A DNA stretch of 54,445 bases, taken from a virus. Location: the IMG/VR virus record IMGVR_UViG_3300025138_000051, positions 1 to 54,445 of that record. One strand, 5' to 3'. Below the pieces are notes generated by a model, which saw only the letters and a list, made by a program, of their open reading frames with translations, was not told where the DNA came from and did no database searches. Position numbers and translations under genes: made by a program. This document shows positions 5,914 to 13,001 of this stretch, one piece after another. The stretch's first letter is position 1. Each line of letters opens with the position of its first letter.

Positions 5914-8313
5914 ATGGAAATAACTATATTTAAAGATATAAAAGAAACTTCACAACCTTTTTACAGAGACGTAAATATTATTCTTGATAGGATAAGAGAC
6001 GGTGCTTCTAAAGACATTATTAAAAGAATACGTTCTGAAAAAGATAAAGAAAAAATAAATAATTTAAAACAACAGCTACCTGCTGTATGTTTCAGTGGTA
6101 AGTTCACAAAACGAAATGATAAATCATTAAGTCAACACAGTGGATTGATTTGTTTAGATTTCGATGGCTATCCTAACAACAGAGAATTACTTCAAGAAAA
6201 AGAAAAACTTGCAAAGAATAAATATGTGTACTCAGTATTTATATCTCCAAGTGGAAACGGATTAAAAGCAGTTGTTAAAATACCACCAATACCAGAAAAC
6301 CATAAGAATTATTTTCTTGGGTTAGAAAAACATTTTTCTTCACAATATTTTGACATCTCTTGTAAAAATGTATCACGTGTATGCTATGAAAGTTATGATC
6401 CTCTAATCTATTTCAATGAAAACGCAAGTGTTTGGGATAAATTAGAAGACAAAGAGTACACAGAAGTTGTAAAGCACGTAGATATACAGACAATACCTGT
6501 CACTGACGAGAATAAAATCGTAGAAATTTTAGTAAAGTGGTGGCAAAAAAAATATCCTATGATGGAAGGAGCAAGGAACAATAACATTTATGTATTGGCT
6601 TCTGCTTTTAATGACTTTGGAGTAAACCAAACCTTGGCTGAGTATATTATGTCAAGCTTTGAAACTTCTTCATTTAAAAAAGATGAAATCAAAAGAACTA
6701 TATCATCTGCTTATAACAATAAACAAAACTTTGGCACAAAGTATTATGAGGACGAAGAAAAAGTCAGCATGATTAAAGTTAAATTAAAGCGTGGTGTATC
6801 AAAAAAAGAAATTAAGACTCAGCTCGATGCAGTTGACCCTATCATTGTCGAGAATGTTGTAAACAGATTAGAAGAAGAACAATCTAATCACAAGTTTTGG
6901 ACAAAGAATGAGAAAGGTGTTATAAAAATAGTACACATTTTATTCAAGCATTTTTTAGAGGAGAATGGTTTTTATAAGTTTAACCCTGAAGGAAGTAAGA
7001 ATTATGTATTTGTAAGAGTAACAAATAATTTGATTGACCATACTGCAGAGAAAGAAATTAAAGATTTTATATTAGATTATTTGTTAGAGGTTGATGATTA
7101 TACTGTTTATAATTACTTTGCAGAACATACCAGATACTTTAGAGAAGAGTTTTTAACCTTGTTAAACTCAATAGAGGTGTATTTTATAGAAGACAGTAAA
7201 GACACATCATACTTATATTATCGTAATGGAGCGGTTAAGATAAAGGAAGACAGTGTAACTATGATTGACTACCTCGACTTAGGTGGTTATGTATGGAAAG
7301 ACCACGTTATAGATAGAGATTTTGCATTTTGTGATAGTGTTCATTGTGACTATCAAAACTTTATAAGTAACATATGCGGTGGCGATGAAGAAAGAACATT
7401 GTCTATGAAAAGCACCATAGGATATATGCTCCATGGCTGGAAAAACTTAGCCTATTGTCCTGCTATAATACTCAATGATGAAGTTATATCTGACAATCCT
7501 GAAGGTGGTAGTGGAAAAGGATTATGGATTAATGGACTAAGCCAAATGAAAAAGGTTGTAGTTATAGATGGTAAGTCTTTTAATTTTGAGAAAAGCTTTG
7601 CATACCAACTTGTTTCAGCAGATACACAAGTCTTAACTTTTGATGATGTACGTAAACACTTTGACTTTGAAAGATTATTCTCTGTTGTAACAGAAGGATT
7701 AACTCTTGAAAAGAAAAATAAAGATGCTATTAAAATACCTTTCAGCAAGTCCCCTAAAATTGCCATAACTACTAACTATGCCATCAAAGGCAAGGGGACT
7801 TCGTTTGAAAGACGAAAGTGGGAATTAGAATTAGCACATCATTATAACAAAGATTACACACCTTTAGAAGAGTTTGGTAAGATGATGTTTGGAGACTGGA
7901 ATGATGAAGAGTGGTGTCAGTTTGATAACTACATGATTCAATGTCTTCAGCTATATTTAGAAAAAGGATTAATAAAAAGTACATTTGTTAACCTTAAAAT
8001 ACGTAAGTTATCAGCTGAAACATGCCATGAGTTTATTGAGTGGTGTGGAGTTTTAGGAGACGCTATGCATGATAAATTAAGGGTTGGCGGTAAAAGAAAC
8101 AAGTCAGATTTGTATTTAGATTTTGTAGAGGACTATCCAGATTTTGCACCTAAATCAAAAATGACAGTGAGCCGTACTCGTTTTAATAAATGGTTGATAG
8201 CATTTAGTCAGTTTAAGTATGATTGTTCACCAGAAGAAGGCAGAGAGGCTAATATGAGATGGATAAGGTTTAGAAACAAACATGAATTAGAAACACAAGG
8301 AGATTTATTTTAA
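5914..8313 (+). CDS. Primase-helicase: BT4734/VirE-N domain plus SF3-type helicase
   Basis: 799 residues. The N-terminal domain (about 45-185) carries HSGLICLDFDGY (75-86) and SPSGNGLKAVVKIP (111-124), typical of the BT4734-like/VirE-N primase-type domain of Bacteroidota elements. Residues 205-275 (KWWQKKYPMMEGARNNNIY) look like a PriCT linker. The C-terminal half is a D5/SF3-like ATPase: Walker A NPEGGSGKG (about 527-535), Walker B VLTFDD, motif C KIAITTNY and an arginine-finger region SFERRKWELE. It would make primers and unwind DNA at the fork. It follows the origin-like gap and its stop overlaps the start of the next helicase gene (TAATG). No polymerase gene is nearby, so synthesis probably uses the host enzyme. 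Confidence 0.85.
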   Translation: MEITIFKDIKETSQPFYRDVNIILDRIRDGASKDIIKRIRSEKDKEKINNLKQQLPAVCFSGKFTKRNDKSLSQHSGLICLDFDGYPNNRELLQEKEKLAKNKYVYSVFISPSGNGLKAVVKIPPIPENHKNYFLGLEKHFSSQYFDISCKNVSRVCYESYDPLIYFNENASVWDKLEDKEYTEVVKHVDIQTIPVTDENKIVEILVKWWQKKYPMMEGARNNNIYVLASAFNDFGVNQTLAEYIMSSFETSSFKKDEIKRTISSAYNNKQNFGTKYYEDEEKVSMIKVKLKRGVSKKEIKTQLDAVDPIIVENVVNRLEEEQSNHKFWTKNEKGVIKIVHILFKHFLEENGFYKFNPEGSKNYVFVRVTNNLIDHTAEKEIKDFILDYLLEVDDYTVYNYFAEHTRYFREEFLTLLNSIEVYFIEDSKDTSYLYYRNGAVKIKEDSVTMIDYLDLGGYVWKDHVIDRDFAFCDSVHCDYQNFISNICGGDEERTLSMKSTIGYMLHGWKNLAYCPAIILNDEVISDNPEGGSGKGLWINGLSQMKKVVVIDGKSFNFEKSFAYQLVSADTQVLTFDDVRKHFDFERLFSVVTEGLTLEKKNKDAIKIPFSKSPKIAITTNYAIKGKGTSFERRKWELELAHHYNKDYTPLEEFGKMMFGDWNDEEWCQFDNYMIQCLQLYLEKGLIKSTFVNLKIRKLSAETCHEFIEWCGVLGDAMHDKLRVGGKRNKSDLYLDFVEDYPDFAPKSKMTVSRTRFNKWLIAFSQFKYDCSPEEGREANMRWIRFRNKHELETQGDLF

Positions 8314-9548
8314 TGTTTAAATTTAGAGATTATCAGAAAAGAATTGTTAGACAGGGTTCTAAAATATTAAAGAACCATAACTTGTTATACTTAACTATGG
8401 AAGTTAGAACAGGTAAAACTTTCACAAGTTTAGGCATCTGCAATAAAATTAAAGCTAATAATGTTTTATTCATCACAAAGAAAAAAGCAATTAGCAGTAT
8501 TGAAGATGACTTTAATACTTTAAAACCTAACTACAAAATTACCGTAATTAATTATGAGAGCTTACATAAAATATCTACAGATCAACATTTTGATGTTTTA
8601 ATATTAGATGAAGCACACTCTATTGGAGCATACCCTAAAAAGAACAAACGTTGTTTACAAATACAAAGTTTGATTTTGATTCATGACCCTAAAGTTATAT
8701 TGCTTTCAGGTACTCCTACTCCAGAGTCTTTTTCTCAAATGTATCATCAGGTTTGTTCTATTCCTGGAAACCCTTTCTCAGATTATAAAAACTTTTATCA
8801 GTTTTGTAAACATCATGTAGATGTTAAACAACGTAGAATAAATGGTTTGTTTATGAATGATTACTCAAGAGGTAGAGAATCTATTTTAAAAGAAATGAAA
8901 CCATATACAATATCGTTTACTCAGAAAGAAGCAGGGTTTGTAGTTGATACTAATGAGGAAGTTTTGTGGGTTGATTTAGAAGATTCAACAAAAGAAATGA
9001 TTAAAACTTTGAATAAAGATAGAATACTCAAGGGGTCTGAAGAAGTTGTATTAGCCGATACTCCTGTAAAGCTTATGACAAAAACACATCAATTGTGTTC
9101 TGGGACAGTTAAGTTTGAATCAGGAAAGTCTCAAGTTGTAGATTACAGTAAAGCTAATTTTATTCATAAAAAATTTGGTAATAAAAAAATAGGTATATTT
9201 TATAAATTCAAAGAAGAGTTGAATGCACTAAAAGAGGTGTATAAAGATGACCTATGCATTGATCTTGAGACCTTTAACTCAACTAATAAAACCATAGCTT
9301 TGCAAATTGTTAGTGGGCGAGAAGGTATATCATTACGTCAAGCTGAAGCTTTAATATACTACAACATAGACTTCAGTGCAACCAGCTATTGGCAAAGCAG
9401 AGACCGTATGACTACTAAGGAAAGACTTTATAATAAAATCTATTGGATCTTCTCAAAAGGAGGTATCGAATCAGATATATACAAGGCTGTTATAAAGAAA
9501 AAAGACTACACCTTAAATCATTTTAAAAGAGATTTATTAGATTTGTAA
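8313..9548 (+). CDS. SF2 DEAH/SNF2-like helicase
   Basis: 411 residues. Motifs in order: FRDYQKRIV (4-12, Q-motif-like), Walker A EVRTGKT (30-36), a Ia-like INYESLH (79-85), DEAH (99-102) and SGTP (132-135, motif III), then a second RecA-like domain ending in YWQSRDRM (about residue 360, motif VI). This is a minimal SNF2/DEAH helicase of the kind phages use for fork restart, branch migration or transcription-coupled tasks. It starts at the stop codon of the primase-helicase gene (TAATG), so the two are translated together. No nuclease or zinc domain is fused to it. Confidence 0.85.
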   Translation: MFKFRDYQKRIVRQGSKILKNHNLLYLTMEVRTGKTFTSLGICNKIKANNVLFITKKKAISSIEDDFNTLKPNYKITVINYESLHKISTDQHFDVLILDEAHSIGAYPKKNKRCLQIQSLILIHDPKVILLSGTPTPESFSQMYHQVCSIPGNPFSDYKNFYQFCKHHVDVKQRRINGLFMNDYSRGRESILKEMKPYTISFTQKEAGFVVDTNEEVLWVDLEDSTKEMIKTLNKDRILKGSEEVVLADTPVKLMTKTHQLCSGTVKFESGKSQVVDYSKANFIHKKFGNKKIGIFYKFKEELNALKEVYKDDLCIDLETFNSTNKTIALQIVSGREGISLRQAEALIYYNIDFSATSYWQSRDRMTTKERLYNKIYWIFSKGGIESDIYKAVIKKKDYTLNHFKRDLLDL

Positions 9549-9549
9549 C

Positions 9550-9756
9550 ATGAGGTTAATTAAATTTTTATTAATTTGGATTAGTCAAAATTTAGCAATA
9601 CCTTTTTGGGTAGTAGGACATATTCATTTATCTATTCATAATTTTCATGACTTAATTGAACTACTTTCTTCAATAGGTATGAACTTAATAGTAGCAATTG
9701 GATTTGTATTAGATTACAGAAATGACAGAGCAACAAATACAAGTAAAAAAGATTAA
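9550..9756 (+). CDS. Small membrane protein
   Basis: 68 residues with two hydrophobic segments (about 3-24 and 36-56) and a polar, basic tail (YRNDRATNTSKKD). It is probably an inner-membrane protein. No family is recognised. It lies two bases after the helicase and overlaps the nuclease gene by 35 bases, so it is part of the replication operon even though it looks unrelated. Confidence 0.65.
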   Translation: MRLIKFLLIWISQNLAIPFWVVGHIHLSIHNFHDLIELLSSIGMNLIVAIGFVLDYRNDRATNTSKKD

Positions 9757-9970
9757 AGAGTTAGAGTCTTTAGGTTATTATGTAATTAAATTAACACTTA
9801 CTAATAAAAATGGTATACCTGATTTAATAGCTATACCTAAAAATTGTAATGTAGAATTTATAGAAGTAAAGAAACCAAATGGTAAACTATCAAAGCTACA
9901 AGAATATAGAATAGATGAACTAAAAAAACATGGAGTCAAGGTTGAAGTTTTTAAGGGATATGAATTATGA
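9722..9970 (+). CDS. VRR-NUC domain nuclease
   Basis: 82 residues, the size of a single VRR-NUC domain. GIPDLIAI (31-38) gives the catalytic Asp, EVK (48-50) the E-x-K pair, and SKLQ (57-60) the conserved Gln; the fold is PD-(D/E)XK. Stand-alone phage VRR-NUC proteins are structure-specific nucleases and are proposed Holliday-junction resolvases. Placed after two helicases, it would resolve branched DNA before packaging. The start overlaps the upstream membrane-protein gene, but MTEQQIQVKKIKELESLGYY is the usual N-terminal helix, which supports this ATG. Confidence 0.85.
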   Translation: MTEQQIQVKKIKELESLGYYVIKLTLTNKNGIPDLIAIPKNCNVEFIEVKKPNGKLSKLQEYRIDELKKHGVKVEVFKGYEL

Positions 9971-10244
9971 TATTGAAGACGGTTATACGTCAGCCTTGGA
10001 AAGTATGCCAGCAGGTAAGGCATATAGAATAGCTGTGTTTATAGAAAACAATATGCCCGATGTTAAAGTAAACGATTACCATACTTACATTTTTACAGGA
10101 GTAATTAGTTATTTTGGAGAAGAAGTTCCGTTTATTTTTGAAATTATGCATGCTTCGGGAGATGTCCCTACTTTAACTGATCTGTCTATTATTGAGATGG
10201 ATGAATTTTTAGACTTAATTAACTTAAATTTATTTGTAAAATGA
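9960..10244 (+). CDS. Hypothetical protein
   Basis: 94 residues from the ATG at 9960, which overlaps the nuclease stop by 11 bases and follows a purine-rich AAGGG. A start at 9930 is possible but would overlap more. The protein is acidic with a strand-rich middle (YHTYIFTGVISYFGEEVPFI) and no recognised domain. Its stop overlaps the next start (ATGA). Confidence 0.65.
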   Translation: MNYDIEDGYTSALESMPAGKAYRIAVFIENNMPDVKVNDYHTYIFTGVISYFGEEVPFIFEIMHASGDVPTLTDLSIIEMDEFLDLINLNLFVK

Positions 10245-10585
10245 GACAAGCATCTAAAAGAGAAAACATAATAATGGTATATACAAAAGATATGAGTGTA
10301 TCATACAGTGATATAGCATTGTTAACAGATAGTAATGTTAATTATGTTAACCAATGTATACATAATTACCACATTGATTTAGTGTCTTATTACGACATGT
10401 GTTTAGCTCCGAGTTTAGTAGATTCTGATATTTACTTTTTATTTTCTGACAATGGAGCTGAAAAAAGATTAAAATTTAAAAACAATATTGTAACTCCTGA
10501 AAACGAGTTAACAGCGTTAGAGGAGTTGTATGTAAAATTAAATTTAAGCAATAGAATAGCTCATTATGAGTCTGGTGTATTTTAA
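10241..10585 (+). CDS. Hypothetical protein with possible helix-turn-helix
   Basis: 114 residues. Residues 19-43 (SVSYSDIALLTDSNVNYVNQ) fit the spacing of a helix-turn-helix, with a basic N-terminal arm (MRQASKRE), so it may bind DNA; the rest (ALEELYVKLNLSN near the end) is helical. No family is recognised. It is the last gene of the replication operon before the promoter at 10593-10622, which would suit a regulator, but this is inference. Confidence 0.6.
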   Translation: MRQASKRENIIMVYTKDMSVSYSDIALLTDSNVNYVNQCIHNYHIDLVSYYDMCLAPSLVDSDIYFLFSDNGAEKRLKFKNNIVTPENELTALEELYVKLNLSNRIAHYESGVF

Positions 10586-10592
10586 AAAAAAT

Positions 10593-10622
10593 TTTGATGT
10601 TTAAATTATTTTTAGTACATTG
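10593..10622 (+). promoter_or_regulatory. Bacteroidota-type promoter (variant -7)
   Basis: TTTG (10593-10596), a 19-base spacer and TACATTG (10616-10622), one T short of TAnnTTTG. The palindrome TTGTACAA (10620-10627) overlaps it, as at the other early promoters. It lies 17 bases before the gene at 10640. Confidence 0.55.
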
Positions 10623-10639
10623 TACAAAATCTAACTATA

Positions 10640-10888
10640 ATGAAAGCCTACGAGGAATGTAAATACAATACATTAGATGTAGAGAAAATAATAAGTTTTT
10701 CTTCTTGGTCAGATACACGAAAAATTGATACGTTATTTCATATTGATTGTGTAATGTATTGTAATCTTGGAAAAGAGTCAAGTACTTCAGAAAGACGTAA
10801 AGCAAAATCAAATTCACGAACTATATATAAAGCAATAAAAACACTTGATTATAAATTAGGAGAGTTGTTATTAAAAAATATGGATTAG
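10640..10888 (+). CDS. Hypothetical protein
   Basis: 82 residues, Cys- and Ser-containing at the start and basic in the middle (SERRKAKSNSRTIYKAIKTL), which could contact nucleic acid. No domain is recognised. It is the first gene after the promoter at 10593-10622, and the next gene starts one base after its stop (TAGTATG). Confidence 0.65.
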   Translation: MKAYEECKYNTLDVEKIISFSSWSDTRKIDTLFHIDCVMYCNLGKESSTSERRKAKSNSRTIYKAIKTLDYKLGELLLKNMD

Positions 10889-10889
10889 T

Positions 10890-11081
10890 ATGTCAGGAAT
10901 ATCTCGTAATGATGTAGAGGTCATTAGTCATATAAATTATGTTACTAATAACCTTCACGACCTTACAGATGATTTATACGAAGACTTAATGGAGCGTGAT
11001 AATCAATCGGCCAAAAAGAAAGCAAAATACATTGTTAATCTTATGGAAGAATTAATTCAATCTTTAAGCGATGACATTTAG
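10890..11081 (+). CDS. Small helical protein
   Basis: 63 residues, almost entirely predicted helix, with an acidic half (LHDLTDDLYEDLMERDNQ) and a Lys cluster (SAKKKAKYIV). No family is recognised. Its 3' end overlaps the phosphoesterase gene by 11 bases, so the two are translationally linked. Confidence 0.65.
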   Translation: MSGISRNDVEVISHINYVTNNLHDLTDDLYEDLMERDNQSAKKKAKYIVNLMEELIQSLSDDI

Positions 11082-11799
11082 TGACAGCAATGAAATACGA
11101 CCAAGGTTAAAAGGAAATAAACGACAGGCTTTTGAAAACCTTAACAAAAAAGAAAGAAGAATATTAATTATAGGTGACCTACACGCACCATTTGTTTTAC
11201 CAGAATATTTAGAACATTGTAAACAAACTTACGCAAACTATAATTGTAATCAAGTTATATTTATAGGAGATATTTTGGACAACCATGCGTTTTCTTATCA
11301 TGAGCCAGATCCAGACGGACTTTCTCCAGGCTCTGAATTAAAAATGGCTAAAAAGTTTATTAAAGATTGGTATGGTGCATTTCCAAAAGCAGACGTTTTG
11401 ATCGGAAATCACGATCGTATGGCCTCTCGTAAAGCAATGACTGGTGGAGTACCTTCTGCATGGATAAAGTCCTATAACGATGTCTTAGGCACTCCTAAAT
11501 GGAACTGGGTAGAGACTATAGTGTATGATAATGTGTTGTATGAACATGGCGAAGGCGGTCAAGCTAAAACTAAAGCCAAGAACAATATGATGTCCAGTGT
11601 TTGTGGACACACACATACAGAAGCCTACACTATGTGGTTTGTTGGAAAGAAATTTAGAGTGTTTGGAATGCAAGTAGGTTGTGGGGTTGACTCCAAAAGT
11701 TATGCGGCTGCATATGCAAGAAACTTTAAAAAACAAGCCATAGGTTGTGGGGTAGTTATAGGAGGTCACACTGCAATAAATTCACTTATGAACCTATGA
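11071..11799 (+). CDS. Calcineurin-like metallophosphoesterase
   Basis: 242 residues with the complete metal-binding motif set: GDLH (35-38), GDILDNH (66-72), GNHDR (112-116) and GHTHTE (179-184). These bind two divalent metals and hydrolyse phosphoesters. Phage members act as DNA or RNA phosphatases, nucleases or cyclic-nucleotide phosphodiesterases; the substrate cannot be told from sequence. A removal of host signalling nucleotides or a DNA-end repair role would both fit an early gene. The start overlaps the small gene upstream, and the last codons overlap the next ATG (ATGA). Confidence 0.85.
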   Translation: MTFSDSNEIRPRLKGNKRQAFENLNKKERRILIIGDLHAPFVLPEYLEHCKQTYANYNCNQVIFIGDILDNHAFSYHEPDPDGLSPGSELKMAKKFIKDWYGAFPKADVLIGNHDRMASRKAMTGGVPSAWIKSYNDVLGTPKWNWVETIVYDNVLYEHGEGGQAKTKAKNNMMSSVCGHTHTEAYTMWFVGKKFRVFGMQVGCGVDSKSYAAAYARNFKKQAIGCGVVIGGHTAINSLMNL

Positions 11800-11927
11800 A
11801 AAAATTTAGACAATATAGAAGTAGACAAGGAAGAACAGATAAAAGTTACAGCGAATCATCTACTGTTCTATTAATCTCTTACCTTGCAATGCTTTTAATA
11901 TTGGTAGCAGTAGGATTAAACTCATGA
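11796..11927 (+). CDS. Small single-pass membrane protein
   Basis: 43 residues from the ATG at 11796, which overlaps the upstream stop (ATGA). A basic N-terminus (MKKFRQYRSRQGRTDKSY) is followed by one hydrophobic segment (VLLISYLAMLLILVAVGL), so it would sit in the inner membrane with the basic end in the cytoplasm. An upstream ATG at 11745 lies inside the phosphoesterase gene and is less likely. The function is unknown. Confidence 0.6.
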   Translation: MKKFRQYRSRQGRTDKSYSESSTVLLISYLAMLLILVAVGLNS

Positions 11928-12049
11928 AACCAAACATAACAACACAGGAAAGAAAAGATATTTTACAAAAAATATTGTTACTCAAAAATATGAGTTCACC
12001 TACACCAAAGGTAATAAAACAGATACAACAACTTCAACAACAATTATGA
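11924..12049 (+). CDS. Very small hypothetical protein
   Basis: 41 residues, basic, with a Gln-rich end (KQIQQLQQQL). The start overlaps the upstream stop (ATGA) and the end overlaps the downstream start (ATGA), so the frame is locked between two genes by four-base overlaps on both sides. That strongly suggests a translated gene, although no family is recognised. Confidence 0.6.
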   Translation: MKPNITTQERKDILQKILLLKNMSSPTPKVIKQIQQLQQQL

Positions 12050-12381
12050 ATAAAAAGATAGCCCTTGAATTAAAAGCTCAAGCAGAGGTCGTAGCTAAAA
12101 GATTTTCTCGAAAAGATAGAGAACAAAACTTTAATAATGAAGACTTTAAAGTAGACGAGATAATACCAATGTCTGACCATACAGCTTGTGTATATTATAG
12201 AAAGACTACTGATAAAATAGGAGCTGCATTTTTTTACTACATACCAAACGGTATGTCAAAAGGTTGGAAATATTTTTTTCCTACAGATTCACACCTCAAC
12301 GGTCTTGCTTCGTTTCACTATTATAAGTTAGAGGCCGAGAGGAAAAACTATAGTAAGAATTTAACTTCTTCTGATCTCTAA
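12046..12381 (+). CDS. Hypothetical protein, last gene of the early arm
   Basis: 111 residues, basic N-terminal third (VAKRFSRKDREQ), aromatic-rich end (AAFFYYIPNGMSKGWKYFFP). No family is recognised. Its last 86 bases overlap the 3' end of a gene on the other strand, an unusually long tail-to-tail overlap, and no terminator is seen between the arms. The overlap encodes only the C-terminal tails of both proteins, which is why it can be tolerated. Confidence 0.65.
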   Translation: MNKKIALELKAQAEVVAKRFSRKDREQNFNNEDFKVDEIIPMSDHTACVYYRKTTDKIGAAFFYYIPNGMSKGWKYFFPTDSHLNGLASFHYYKLEAERKNYSKNLTSSDL

Positions 12382-12622
12382 GCTCAGCAGCAATATTATA
12401 TTCTTCTATACCAACAAAGTATTCCATTAATAAATCATAGACATCATCTTTCATAACCGCTACTGGTTTTGTAGGATTAAAAACCACCTCTACTGTATAG
12501 TCTCTTTCAAGAAGCTCTTCAAAAGATATTTTACCAGTTAATAACTCATAACTTTGAACCATACTTGAGTGCTGGTTGTAATTGTTATCCATAAAATCCC
12601 ATTCTCTGTCTGAATTAATCAT
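12296..12622 (-). CDS. UVR-motif-like protein, last gene of the late arm
   Basis: 108 residues. DVYDLLMEYFVGIEEYNIAA (about 61-80) followed by ELRDQKK resembles the UVR motif of UvrB/UvrC and of McsA-type proteins, where E-x-Y/F-x-x-A-A-x-x-R-D mediates helix-helix binding. The N-terminal part (SMVQSYELLTGKISFEELLE) is acidic with no recognised domain. A protein-interaction role is likely, not DNA repair as such. The start overlaps the lipoprotein gene by eight bases. The final 28 residues (from about NSYYSFSSRPLTYN) lie within the overlap with the + strand gene. Confidence 0.65.
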   Translation of the reverse strand: MINSDREWDFMDNNYNQHSSMVQSYELLTGKISFEELLERDYTVEVVFNPTKPVAVMKDDVYDLLMEYFVGIEEYNIAAELRDQKKLNSYYSFSSRPLTYNSETKQDR

Positions 12623-12998
12623 CTTTTATTTTTGGAGGTTTTATTATTGTAGGTTTTTGACCATTTGGCGTTACTATAGTTGGTCTGGGTTTTGGACGAA
12701 CTAAAGGTCTAATGATGACTTGAGGGCTATAAGGTATATTATTATAATAAGGAATAGTATTATTATATTGATAAGTGTTATAAATTTTTGGTCTTAATGA
12801 ATTAACATCTATAAGAACAGTGTCACCAGAATGTGTAATACCTATTACTTTTCTAAAATGAAAAGGTTCATGAGTTACCGAACAACTACTAACAATTATT
12901 AAAAACAGTATCATAAATAAAAAAGTTATTACTGCATTAAAAGGGTGTGCCATTATATTTAATACTATATTTCTTGTGTAATTATACATATCTCTCAT
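12615..12998 (-). CDS. Proline-rich lipoprotein, possible outer spanin
   Basis: 127 residues. A hydrophobic stretch (VITFLFMILFLIIV) ends in a lipobox IVSSC (C39 counted from the ATG at 12998), so the protein is likely a lipoprotein. The mature part has a short middle and a Pro-rich C-terminus (RPLVRPKPRPTIVTPNGQKP). Lipoproteins with Pro-rich tails at the end of late operons are often outer-membrane spanins that complete lysis of Gram-negative hosts; no inner spanin is obvious beside it, so this remains a guess. A start at 12953 (MAHPFNAV) would give a more typical signal length. It lies three bases after the giant gene upstream. Confidence 0.6.
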   Translation of the reverse strand: MRDMYNYTRNIVLNIMAHPFNAVITFLFMILFLIIVSSCSVTHEPFHFRKVIGITHSGDTVLIDVNSLRPKIYNTYQYNNTIPYYNNIPYSPQVIIRPLVRPKPRPTIVTPNGQKPTIIKPPKIKDD

Positions 12999-13001
12999 AT
13001 T

